Assembly (NCBI GenBank): GCA_019321725.1
Contig: CM033109.1
Coordinates: 15,159,993-15,223,992 of the forward strand
DNA: 64,000 nt
Direction of reading: 5' to 3'
Origin: Paulownia fortunei
Taxonomy: Eukaryota > Streptophyta > Magnoliopsida > Lamiales > Paulowniaceae
Part shown: piece after piece, positions 39,775 to 51,469 of the stretch
Position numbering within the stretch: position 1 is the first letter of the stretch
Layout: every line of letters begins with the position of its first letter
Program-made: the position numbers and the translations under genes
The notes under the pieces: generated by a model
Told to the model about the DNA's origin: nothing
The model's input: the letters and a program-made list of their open reading frames with translations, nothing else
Database searches by the model: none

Positions 39775-42700
39775 TCACTTCAAAATTTTGGATTCAATTT
39801 CTTCCAAGCTCAAACCTTTGGTCTCAGGAACAGAGACTACCACAAACACAAGTGAAAGTACAGCAATTGCCCCAAATAGAAGAAAAAGATTTTCCGCTCC
39901 AAGTAACTCCTGCAGAGACAGTATGTGTTTTACATATATCTTCTTCCTATACAAAAAATGAATTCCTATAGCAATGCACACAAGATGGATAAGGTTATGA
40001 ATACTATCAGTACCTTCAGTGGCGAGAAAGCAAAGGTTACTATGGCATTTGAGCCGAAGTTCGTGAGTACTGCAAGACTAATACCCTTTCCTCTTGTGCG
40101 GAGTGGGAATATCTCTGACACCATAAGCCAACTGATAGGTCCAAATGATATCTAAAATTTCAAATAACAAGGAAAATATTGTTTAGTCATAAGGTTTCGC
40201 TGGTTATAGAAACTAATGTGACTGGGTGGAAACAAGCATTTTCTTCTGACATGATGGGATATTCCATAAAACTACAACAATGATAATTATTCAATATTAA
40301 AGGCCATCCCAATGCAAGTTTAAGTAGGTCATGCAATCACCTGATAGCAACCCACATAGAGAAGCAAAGCAGCTACAGCGACAAAAGGAAACCCTCCTAG
40401 GAACTTGTAGTAGGCAGAAAGAAGCAGCAGAGAGAAGGCCTGAGACCAATTTGATAGGAAGTCCAAGATATGTATAAGTTTGCTTTATATTAAGGATAAG
40501 AAATAGTTTCACGTGAAACTATTTCGAAAGTGACCAATTAAATACTAAATCTATGATGATGGCAGGTTACATACAAGCCCAGCGACACCTCCAATAAGCA
40601 GGGGTCTTCTCCCAAGATCATCAACCTTCAGGACTGCTATTCCAGTCATGAGCAACTGGAAGAACAAATGGAAATAATTAATAGAACTGTACCCTATGAT
40701 GGAAAGTTTCAATTCCTTTATAAAGGGAAATCAACAAAAATTTGTATATGAGAAACACTTTGGTTACAAGTACCTTAAATACACCAACAACAACTGAAAG
40801 TTTTGTAGCATCAGCAGCAGCAGCAAATCCAGCAGTCTTTGGACAAATGATGGGATTAATGTACCAAACAGTCAAACAAGAACAAGAAAGATGGAGATTT
40901 GAATTCGAAACAAATAGAAAGAATTCTGAGTTTTAGATATGGAGTACCTGAAGAATGGGACCTGCGTAGTACAGAACACTTGGCTGCCCGGTAATCTGAT
41001 ATATCCACAGAGCCATCATCACAGTAGTTTGATTAGAAAATAGAAGAAGACAACAACTAAAATCTGTAACTGGAAGCTATAACATCAACCTGCTGAAAAA
41101 GGACCAAACCTCCACCAATTATAAAGGCTTTCAGACTTGGCCCCTGAAACACCTCAAGAAAACTTCCTTCTGGATCCTGATCTGCATATGCAGTTTTCAG
41201 GGAAACGAGGGCATCTTCAATTTGCTTTTCTGATACATTGTCATCACCAGACCCGCCTCTTAGTTTTCTCAACGCAAGGATAGCCTTCTCTTTGTATTCT
41301 TGTAAGGGCCCTTTACCTTGAACAGCCCTAAGAAGTAACCATCGTGGAGATGGTGGGAGACTCCACATGCCTAACCCCATAAGGAATGCAATTGGGGCAC
41401 TGAACCCATACATGTAACGCCACCCTCCAACAGCATTGATTTCAAAACTACCGACAAAATAACCTAACTGTATAGAAAATCATTCTTCAACATTTAGCCT
41501 TCTGTTTCAAAGTATGAACTACAAAAAGTTAGTAGCCCAGAGGAAATATTTACCAATATCCCCAGAACTATGAAAAGCTCCTTTAGAGATATCAAAGTTC
41601 CCCGAATTTGAGATGGACAGGTCTCAGCTATGTAAAGAGGCGCCCCATGCATTGCCTGCCAAACTAATCTGATTAAAGATTGATGACTTATTGGTAGATT
41701 AGGCTTACATCAATTAAACTTCTAACAAGAATTGAGCAAGAAAAATTTAGAAAGCTCACCATGCCAATACCAAGACCATATAGAAGCCTGGCTATTAAGA
41801 GAACCCCAAGGCCAGGAGCATAGGCAGTCAACAAACCACCAATCAAATAAAAGAGGGATGCAATGATAAGTTCTCTGTTCCTTCCTACATGTATATCAAC
41901 TGAAATACTTGTAATATGTTTATTTTGAATTTAAAAAAACAGGAATATTGTAACTAGATAAATAGAGTACCAAGGAAATCAGCCAGGGGATAAACAATGA
42001 GGGAACCAAGAAGAGCTCCATAAAGAGAGCCACTAACCTTGATTAAGAAACAATCAAACAAGAAGAGTCAATGACATATGTCATCTTAACAGAAATCACA
42101 AATGCAATAAAAATTTAAAGCATACCACTAAACCAAGCTGAACAGCTGAAAGGTTGAACCAGCTTGTGCCACTAAGCTCAGGTGACTGTAAAACAAAAGT
42201 AAAATTAATCATAAATCCATAAGGTTCAGAATGCATGAAGTGGGAATGATACCTGCAATGAAATAGTAGCTCCAGAGGTTGCACCAATGTCATATCCAAA
42301 TAACAAACCACCCAAAGCAGGGAATAGAAATCTGACAATAAGGTATACCGGTCACCATAGACACAGAGGATTAAACTATGTGGGAACAATGATAAATGAG
42401 TGGTGAAAGCTTAGCAGTCCAATTGATCACATTTTGCCGAGGAAAAGCAATTGTAACAAGACAAATGTTTGTAATCTGGTCAAATCCAAAAGTTAATCAA
42501 CAATACAGCCAAGACTATTTACAAGACCAGACCAAGGAATGTAATGGATAGAAATATTATCATTATGGGAAGTATTTACTGTGCTTCTATAATTAGAAAA
42601 ATAATATTTTTATTAGTGAAGCAAATTCTGCCCTGCCAGTAGAAGTTCGAAAACAAAACTTTTTGTCAAACCTTCTTTCCTCATAGTATGTTTCAAGTTC

Positions 42701-43707
42701 TAAAAACATTAAACAATTGGAGACTGATTGGATCTCTTGTAGCATAGCAGATATAAAGTGCAAAATGTAGGCCGAATATATTCCACCCTAATATTTTCAT
42801 GTTTCAGCCTTTTCACTTTCTTATAAATATGATCACAATTGATGCTACTATTTTGTTAGATTAAGATCATCTAAACTTAGACGTTTCCATGTTTTAAGCC
42901 ACAAACTCCATGGCAATCTCAATTGATAATTCATCAAGACTTGGAAAGACTTCTGCAGTCTCAGTTTTCACAAATTATAATATTTCAGGAATTCTTTTTA
43001 ACCAAATTAGAGAGACCCTTGACCTGATGAACCAAGTGTAAATCACGTTTTGGCAATCATTTTCATTATTTTGCTCTGTCTAGAAAAAAGAGGTTCCAAG
43101 TTGAAAAATCAAAAGAGCCCAGAGAAAAAAAAAAAAAAAGTTTAACTAACCCGCTCAATGTTTGAAGTTTGGCCATCACTACAACACACAATTGATATAG
43201 ATTTCCCTCTAATTAACCGGGGGAATATATCACAAAAAACCAAAAATAATACCCTCATAAACAACAGTTAAAACAAAGGACTTACGGTAAGACAACAGAA
43301 GACCAAGCAAAAACCTCTTGCTGTGTTGTTTCAGAATTAAAAGATTTAGCTTCCTCCGAAGAAGCTCCAACCTTCCAACAAAAAGAAAAATGGAAAAACT
43401 TCAAACCTTCAATCTTTTACGATGCATTCAACTCCATTTAACCAAATTCCAAGAAAATAAACAAAGGAAAACCCCCTCATTCTGTAGTTACCTTCATCAA
43501 ATTGCGTTTGACAGCAGACCGTAAAAAAGGCACTCTAAATCCTTTATCATTAGCCCAAAATGAGCGGATTTGAGAACACAGGCTAAGAGGGTTTCTACGA
43601 GTAACTGTAGTAACAGAATTAGATTTCTTGGTAATGCAGAAATGGATTTGTGAGTGCTTATTCGAGAGCTTGAGATTCAACAATGGCGGAGCACAAGTTA
43701 GAGCCAT
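39775..43707 (-). CDS. Plastid-type sugar/H+ symporter, MFS family (At5g59250-like), 14 exons
   Basis: It is predicted to carry a sugar across a plastid membrane with protons; substrate and location are inferred from family similarity to Arabidopsis D-xylose-proton symporter-like 3. Coding exons in order: 43492-43707, 43286-43371, 42253-42331, 42126-42185, 41971-42037, 41760-41884, 41554-41655, 41090-41467, 40948-40995, 40774-40836, 40575-40655, 40341-40439, 40014-40151, 39775-39909. All introns are GT-AG and phases join without a break, giving 1,677 nt and 558 residues, the length I recall for that relative. Residues 1-72 (MALTCAPPLLNLKLSNKHSQ...) are Ser/Arg-rich and acid-poor like a transit peptide. 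MFS hallmarks include PALGGLLFGYDIGATSG, PPSPRWLLL, QQITGQPSVLYYAGPILQ, VDDLGRRPLLIGG, PETKGLSLEE. The first signature loop reads LGRNRE instead of the usual GRR(K/R). An in-frame ATG at 43740 would add 11 residues; 43707 is preferred because it begins a typical transit peptide. Confidence 0.93.
42332..43285 (-). other. Intron 2 of the transporter gene (954 bp)
   Basis: The longest intron of the gene, between exon 2 (ending ...SSVVLP) and exon 3 (FLFPALGG). It begins GTAAG and ends ..TCAG on the minus strand. No nested element was recognised; an A-run lies near 43126-43139. Confidence 0.85.
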
Positions 43708-44390
43708 TTTTTCCCCCACAGTTGAAGAGAAATGGATCATCCAAATAAGTAATGCTGCAGTTATAATATTAGTATCACATATAGAATTTGCTTTTTGCTC
43801 ATAATCATCTGCTTTATATCGGGAGTTGATTGATTCTTGTGGTGGATGGGTGTGTAGTCTTGTAGACTAAATGCGTTTCGCTATCGAAGGCATGGCCCAG
43901 GAAAATAGGCAATGTGTTGTAAATGGTGTTAACAAAAATTAAAAAAATAATAATAATGCTTTATTTTTCACCGAATATTGTATACTAAGACTAAGTTGCA
44001 TAAAATGGGTCGAAAATGAAAACGTGAGAGTGAAAAAATTCAAAATATTTTAGAATATCTTAGGCCATAACTTATAAAATGATTTCCAAAAATATATTAA
44101 GAAATTACTCTTTAAACTTTAATTAGTACGACAGCTTCAATGGCCTATTCTATAAAAACTGAAACAAGCAGATTGTTAATTCAAATGAACCATTAATAGA
44201 AGGTAGCCCAAGTTCAGAGATAATATTCTACGTATAGTGATCCATTCTGAAAAAAGCAACGCAGAGAGTCGATGGACTCCAAGCCCACACGTAATCTTAA
44301 TTCTTTTGGGCACTATCGTGATTCGTCTCCACTTCATTTGCCGCCCAGCTTCTGAGATTTCTTTATTTTTTTTATTTTTTTAATATTCCG
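43708..44390 (-). promoter_or_regulatory. 5' flank and probable promoter of the transporter gene
   Basis: On the minus strand a TATAAA lies at 43813-43818, about 110 bp before the chosen start codon, a plausible TATA box. The stretch otherwise shows no element recognised with confidence. The next recognisable sequence to the right is repeat DNA. Confidence 0.35.
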
Positions 44391-45097
44391 CCATCTTCAA
44401 TCATAACTTTATTTTATAACATCTTTTAGACTAATATGGTACAGTTTATACACCAAATCTAAAATTTATCTTCAACCTATCTACTTTAAATTTTACTTCA
44501 AAATAAATATTCATTAAATATTTTTATTATTCTATTTACAATAACTATTTTATTTTATTAAATATCTAATTCTAATTTTATTAACATATTAATACAACTA
44601 ATTATTCAATTTGTAATTTACATTTAGTTAATTAAAATATATATTTTATTTATATAATATAATTGATAGTAAATAAAATAATATACATAAATAAACCAAA
44701 TAATTAATAATAAGAAATGATTTTTTGAAAAATATAAAAGAAAAATATTTATATTTTATAATTAGTTTATTTATTTATAATTTCACACGTATTTTATATA
44801 CATATAAAATACAAAAAAAAATATTTTGTTAAAAGATATACAATTAGGATAAAATATAAATTTTTAAACATAATAAATAAATATAAAATTTGTTAAACCC
44901 AAAGAGAGAGAGAGAGAGAGACAGTGCTGCTACAGTGTTGCGCATTTTAGATCAGCATATAACACAACCTTTGGGATTGGTCTTTTAATGCCCAACCTGC
45001 ATTTAGCGCAAAGTTGAGTTTGCCCTAAGATAATTCATATCACCATTTCAAAAAACTACAGGGCCTGCCATCCTAAATTCTTCGCAGCACAATGGAT
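44391..45097. other. AT-rich spacer with a (GA)n tract
   Basis: A very AT-rich block (44391-44890) is followed by (GA)n near 44902-44920 and a less AT-rich patch to 45090. The sharp change of composition suggests a small non-autonomous element, but no convincing terminal repeats were found. Confidence 0.4.
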
Positions 45098-46821
45098 TTA
45101 TAGTGTCCTAAAAATATGTATTTCTACAATATTTATCGAATTAATAAAAAAATATATATATTTGATTTTGTGTATATTTATATGCATATTAATATTAAAA
45201 AAATCATATTTATTACTGTGCTCATAATCTTAGTATATAAGTATTGTATATGATAGGAGTAATATTATGAATAATAAACTATATTAATATATAATGAATT
45301 AAAATTAGGATCTTTGATTAAATCCTTATTAGTGCGGTCCATCAAGATTAATAATATGATAGTCTTATTTGAACTCACATTAAAATGTAGGCACTTTATA
45401 TGATAAGATTAGATAGAATTAGATCAAATCCAATTTGAATTTTAACCTAAATTCTATTGTTTCTTGAAATTTCAATATAAATTAATTGATAATTGTATAT
45501 AGATTGATCTTAATCTTTAGTAGTTATAGACTCGTATTTATTTCAATTTGCTCGTTAAAGGTTTGTTAATTAGCATTACTAACACTTGTATTTTTTAGGA
45601 TAACAGTGGAATAGATAATAAGAAATATAACTTACAGATATTAAATCTATGTCTTCTTGCGGAAAGCATAGAGATGATTCCCTTGTATGTTGATTCTAAA
45701 ACTGAACGGTTTGAGTAGTCAATTTATAACATGTTATAATTTAAATTGTTCACTAGTGAATTAATGGTAAATAAGGATGGAGAAATAATTAGAGAAGTAA
45801 GCAAGAATATTAAACCTAATTTTAATTACGAATCATTTATGGTGGATCAAACCATATAGAATGATTATATCAATGGACTAATTATTTTTCAGAGTAAATC
45901 AATTCTACAATTATAAGAATGCAATTTTAATTTTTTAGTGACGTAATCCTAGAATTAATAAATTAGATTAATTAATTAAAAAAATTAATTAATTATCTAA
46001 ATTTATTGAAGCTTGTAATTATAGGTCCACAAGTTCCCAATCCATTTTTATAAACACTACAATGAATTTTACAGCAGATTAAATTACACTTAATATTTAT
46101 TTGGTAATTATTTTGATAGGGTATCAAATATAATATCAAGAATACTGGGAATATGTGATATTAAGAAGAATTGTCTGCCCTTTGGCTGGTGCCACACATA
46201 TGTGGATGTTTGTGAGTATGTAAGTTATTTATTAATAAATTGCTAATTCAAATAATAAATCTTAGATTTTGAATTTAAGAGATAAACCATTGAATTATTA
46301 ATTTTATAAATAAATACAAAGATATTTATTTTTTGGAATTATCTACAATTAGGAATTTTAGATAATTATCATACAAGAAGATAAAGAATAACTCCAATTT
46401 AGAGTTATAGTTATTTTAGAGGGGGTATTGACTAAGAATGAGCAGATAAAAAATACTCCTTCTCCAGGGATGTGAAATGAGTCTCCCTTCATCCTAATTT
46501 TTTTTTGCTGAAACATTTCTCTGTCTCTCGTCTCCATCTCAACGAAAAATTAGGATATGAAAATGTTAATCTCGTCTTTGAAAATCCAATTTTATGATTT
46601 CATGTGTTGAATATTGAGTGAGTGATTTAATCAATTGTTCTTGAACGTCTACTCATTCTCATTGGTGTGGAGACTTGATTTGGAAATCCCGTGGTTTTTG
46701 AAAAGCACTGGAATAAAAGAAAAATAAAACAATCTTCTCCCTCAGGTTATGCTTACTTTCCATTCTTTTTTCAATTATTTATTATTTAGTATAATTAAAA
46801 TTACATACTCATATAACAACA
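45098..46821 (+). mobile_element. Probable solo copia LTR
   Basis: It opens TATAGTGTCCTAAAAATATG, close to the TGTTAGTGTCCTAAA start known from many plant copia LTRs, and ends ...ATAACAACA at 46821. Composition and spacing (AT-rich U3, CT-rich stretch near 46510, then U5) fit an LTR. No target duplication was confirmed, so the ends are approximate. Confidence 0.5.
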
Positions 46822-47022
46822 TTAGTTTTGTGAATTTTTTTGTTGTGCCTCATCTTGGGCATCTTTTCACTGTGCCTGGTTTATGAGGAACCAACAGGAA
46901 TATTGTTCACCTCCAGCAATTTATGTGACTTAGCAACTACTAAGCTATTTTTTTGCCATTATTCACCTCTTTATGGAGTATGTAGAAAAACGCCCTTTGT
47001 TATTGACAAAAAAAAAAAAAAA
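46822..47022 (+). mobile_element. Poly(A)-ended retroposon fragment
   Basis: About 190 bp of GC-richer sequence ends CTTTGTTATTGAC followed by a run of 14 A (47009-47022), like the 3' tail of a truncated LINE or SINE. It opens an 79-codon frame that matches nothing I recognise. Target duplications were not confirmed. Confidence 0.35.
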
Positions 47023-47115
47023 TTATTGTGTTTTTCACCTTCCTTTCCTTTTGATGTGGTAAAAACCATTTCAAAATAAGTTAAATTGATTGCTTAAAAT
47101 CATGATCATAAATTT

Positions 47116-47169
47116 TGTTGTTTGAAAACCATACAAACACATTGTTGTTTGAAAACCATACAAACACAT
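47116..47169. repeat. 27-bp direct repeat, two copies
   Basis: The unit TTGTTTGAAAACCATACAAA with neighbouring bases occurs twice head to tail just left of copia element 2. Confidence 0.85.
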
Positions 47170-47172
47170 GAT

Positions 47173-49390
47173 TGTAATAGAGTAACCCCCAACAAACCAA
47201 TTTTTTTGGATGTCTCTATAATCTTTTAGAATAAATTTTATTCATATTAATATCATAAAATGAGAATCTTCATCGTAAATTCACCATTTTAAGAATTAGA
47301 TAAATTCCCTAACTATATATAACTATGAGATATGGTCGCGCATAGAATGACGATCATGTATTATACTTCTATAGTTGTGGTCTTAATATATTCCAAGTCA
47401 ATGATCATTAAGATGGGATATCAATGATCGATTTGTGCATACGATGTAGGCTCGAAAGAATGATACCTCTTTCTATGGGCACTGGTAGAGATATTAGGGC
47501 ATTTGTGCGGCTGCTTGTTAGAAAATAAAATACAAAATTACTCCACTTGAAAAATTCTAATTAGAAATTATATTTGTTTTTTGAGAATTTTCTTATAACA
47601 ATAGTGCAATAATTAATTTTTAGGACTTGAGGCACCATGTTAACCTTATGCACGACATGTTGCACTTTGATGTATTTTTCGATATTATGATAATCACAAG
47701 AAGTTTATGTTGGGGGTTACATCTTCATGTATGAAGGTTAATAAGTGATCAACAAATGATTTATTATCTACTCAATGAATAAGTGAATATCTTATGTGTT
47801 CCATTGTATTTGAGTCTAAAATACTTGACCAAGGTTGGATGAAAATTAGATGATGGATTTTTTAATTTTCATCATTGAGTCAAGATATTAGAAATTTTGT
47901 TATTTTTTTTCTATCAAAACTAGCTCTGCCTAGGCGGGGATTGCGCATGGAGCTCTACCAATTTATTAATCAAGAAAGTTGAAAAGAAAATTTACAATCT
48001 AAAAACAGAAAATAAGGAGTACTTACTCCATTACGATCAAATGAATCAAAAGAAATCTAAAAAACACTTAAAGTACTACTCCATTAAAAAAACCAAACCA
48101 AAGAAAATTCAATAAATCTAAATGAGAACATGTCGCAGGGCCAAAAAGCAGTCGCAGCGCCAAAAATCCATAAATCTCCATTCCATCTTCCATGTCTAGA
48201 TATAGAAAATCCATGTTGCTGCCCAAATAATCTTCAGTGTCACAACATAGAATAACCATTTGTATCGCAATTCCAGAACACCATGTCATGCTGCCAGAAA
48301 TTCGTAAATATCCGCCCATAACTGTGAGCTTCAATGTCGTAACATGGAAAGACTATGTCACGCCCCAACTATCACACCATGACTCCAGAAGTCCATGTTG
48401 CAGCATTTAACAGCCGAAGAAATCTACACGTAATTGTGATCTTTCATATCGCGATATGGATAAACCAAGTCGTGGCCCAAGAAAAGAAAATAAAAAGGGC
48501 CTAAGGATGTCACCTAATGCCTCCATTGCGGTTCAAACCTTACAGAATCTGAAGTATGGAAAACTAGATTTGTCAACTCGAATTTAACCTATAATCTGAC
48601 CTTGCAAGTCCATCAGAGAAAGAAACTTGGTGAAAGTTTGATCACATGCAACATTGGCTAGGAAATTTGCACTCAGCTCCTCTCCAGATAAAAGTGAGAA
48701 AACCAAACCGTAATATATGACAAGGCCCTCTTAAGTCTGATTAGGAGCCCTGGGAAAAAATGTAAGTGGAAACCTAGTAGGACTAGGGTTGGAGGAGTCC
48801 TTTATAAGGACTCCTCATTTGGCTAAAAATTGTTGCTGCAATGAAAGAGAAAAAATCGATCATACTAAGAGAGAAAAACAACCCCCTTCTTCTTCTTCTT
48901 TTGATTCCTGTCCTCTATTAAAATGTTCCACCTTTGATGAGTTCAATTCTTCTATTCACAAGTTGAATTAAGAATTGAACCCCACAAATTCTAGAGTATA
49001 ATAATCTTTTTGGAACTACTAGCATAGATCAAATTAGTGTGGAAATTCCAACATGGGATACATATAGAGAAGTAACACTCAGAAATCTGAGCGTACTGAT
49101 TTCAAGAAGAGGGATAAAGAATCAATATTCGCGAAAGGAGTTCGTGGATGAATTTGAGATATACGAAGATATTTGTGGGTAGATAAAGATTTAGATCATT
49201 GCTTACATCTTTTTTAGTCGGAGTGAAAATCAAGGTAAAGTTTTCTAAAACTTCCTATTCTAAGTATTAGAAAATGCATGACTGAGTAATCGCAAATATA
49301 TTTTGGTTACAGATGTTGTTTTTGTTTCATGTCTATGAAAATCTTAAATTCCGATTTGTTTGTTTTTCTCGAGATTGAGCGAAACCAACA
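47173..49390 (+). repeat. 5' LTR of copia element 2 (interrupted)
   Basis: It aligns with 54472-55183 from TGTAATAG-type start through the ATGGTCGCGCATAGAATGACG block (47332). A TATA-like CTTTATAAGGAC lies at about 48801, and the end is ...GCGAAACCAACA. About 47903-48656 is foreign. Confidence 0.75.
47903..48656 (-). mobile_element. Retroposon tail inside the 5' LTR of copia element 2
   Basis: A T run (47903-47910) followed by CTATCAAAACTAGCTCTGCC looks like a LINE-type 3' end on the minus strand, resembling that of the LINE at 55919. Similar ATTAGAAATTTTG (47888) and CTAGGAAATTTGC (48658) sequences may be the target duplication. The body (48050-48560) has recurrent CGACATGG/GACATGG-like motifs on the minus strand and no recognised protein. 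Confidence 0.45.
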
Positions 49391-49391
49391 A

Positions 49392-49408
49392 TGGCATCAG
49401 AGCCAAGG
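49392..49408 (+). promoter_or_regulatory. Primer-binding site of copia element 2
   Basis: TGGCATCAGAGCCAAGG lies one base after the LTR. It differs by one base (C for T at position 4) in the first twelve from the tRNA-Met complement. Confidence 0.85.
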
Positions 49409-51469
49409 TATATGCATTTCTAATACCTTCTCTATTGCGTGTATTTAATTTATATATTAATAATATTTATGAGTGCAATTGATTGTGAATCAACTAATTT
49501 CTTTGTGTGGGATCATTTACTCATTGTTTCAATGGTTGAGATGAATAAACAAGATTTTCTTAAAACAAAGTTGTGTGTACATGCCCACTGGGTATTGGAG
49601 CTATGGCTCCAGTTTCTGGCATTGTGGTGCTAGTGATGCAGGTGCATTGGCATTGTAGTGTCAGTTACCAGCGCCATAGTTCTGCTATCCGACAACAGCT
49701 TTCGAGTCTTTGGCACCTAGGCCTAAGTCGGTCTGGCGCCTAATGCATGCAATTGCCTCCCTCATTTCGTTTAATTACATAATTGTTATGCGATGATATT
49801 AGTTTAATTGTCAAAATATAAAAGGAGATCATAACAAAACAAATTGCCGCAAGAGTTGATTTCTTGATTCAAAATCTACATCAAAAAAATTGATTCTTGG
49901 ATACAAGACTTCAAGATTTATGAAATCTAAAAACTCTTATTCAAGAAAAGGTTTGTGAAAATCTTGGAATTTTTGAATTAATGGTAATTATAAAATCAAG
50001 GAAGTTGATTTCCTGATCAAGAAAATTAGTTTCTTGATTAAGTTTTCTAAGATGTCTTGATGTGATCAAGAAGTCAAGAGTTCAAGATGTTGATGGGCAA
50101 AAGTTCTAGACTAATGCCTGTTTCATTTTGACAAGAAAATATTGCACGAAAATTAGGTTTTTCAAAAGTAAAATTAAAAGTTAATTTTATGAAAATATAT
50201 TTTTTATTAAAACCAAGAATTTTGATCACAAATTTGAAAGAACTGCACGTAACATAATCGATAAATTTACATAGTTCATTATCATATGATGATTTATATT
50301 TAGCATGTTAGATGGATGTCCATGGAGCCTATGCCAACGTGAATAGTTTAATTTTATGCATTTATTGGTTATTTTGGATCATAAATAAAATGAGACCAAT
50401 AAGTTTTGCCTTTCTTTAGTTGTTATTCTGAATGTATTTCTATCTCCATCATATGTACCTCCTCTTGAAATTATCACAAGATTTCTTATAGTTTAGCAAA
50501 TGTAATGAGGTAGAATTAAGCAGTGATGTTTATCTATTTGTAATTTGGTGGACATTAAAAAAAAGATGGAAAGACAAGAAAAATAAGGAATGAAGGCCCA
50601 TGAATATATGGGATACATTTATACAATAGATAGATTTATTTGCATTTTAAGTATCACTCTTACATTGACCTTGATCCATTTTGGCTCGAGGATTGCATAA
50701 GATAAAAGGCTTATGTTCATCCCTTTATTTTAGTATATATATGATGCATACTTGGTTTATTAAATGTTTTTCTTATGATGTGTACTTGTTGTTAATAGGA
50801 TAGTGAACATTAAATAAACAAGATAAGAAAATGATGAGTTCTTGCATAATATATATAGAATGACCATCACTTGAAAATCATTTCAATTTAAGAACCTTGA
50901 TTGGTTTTACATCAACTAAAATTGAGTTGGACTCAATCGCCCATGCCTTCCATCAAAAGTAGTTGACATGATAATGCTACAATATTTAGAACATCGTTCA
51001 TGAGTTATGGGATGCTTAAATGATGGAAAGTAATGATCACTACTAAGCATATAGATGCTCATGGGATGGATTCATCTTTATCATTGTCAATAAGTCATGG
51101 GACGTTTAGATGCTCCATCTATATGGAAGTTTAATGGATCATGCTTGACACTTAGTACCATGTGTCATCCAAAAAAAAAAAAAAGAATTGTACATATGGG
51201 AAGAGGTGAGGCAAAATTGCTTGAGGATTGCATGGTGATGCAATTGCTAATGTATTTAGCTACCTTTTGATATTTTGTATGGACTCATAAAATTAGGTAT
51301 ATAAAATATTAATTATACTCAAGCCCACTATGAAATTAAATTTTTCGAATTGCTATTTATAGGGTGATGGGATTCAAATAAAATATTAAGAGATGTTTAT
51401 AATTAAAAATCATATTATAAATAGATATCAATTAAATGAATGCTATATTTTTTGCCTCGCATAGGGTAA
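49409..51469 (+). other. Leader of copia element 2; gag largely missing
   Basis: A GC-richer patch (49590-49750, motifs GGCATTGTGGTGC and CAGCGCC) is followed by AT-rich DNA. About 50740-51460 aligns with the leader of element 1. The gag body expected next is absent up to the zinc knuckle, so a deletion has removed most of it. Confidence 0.6.
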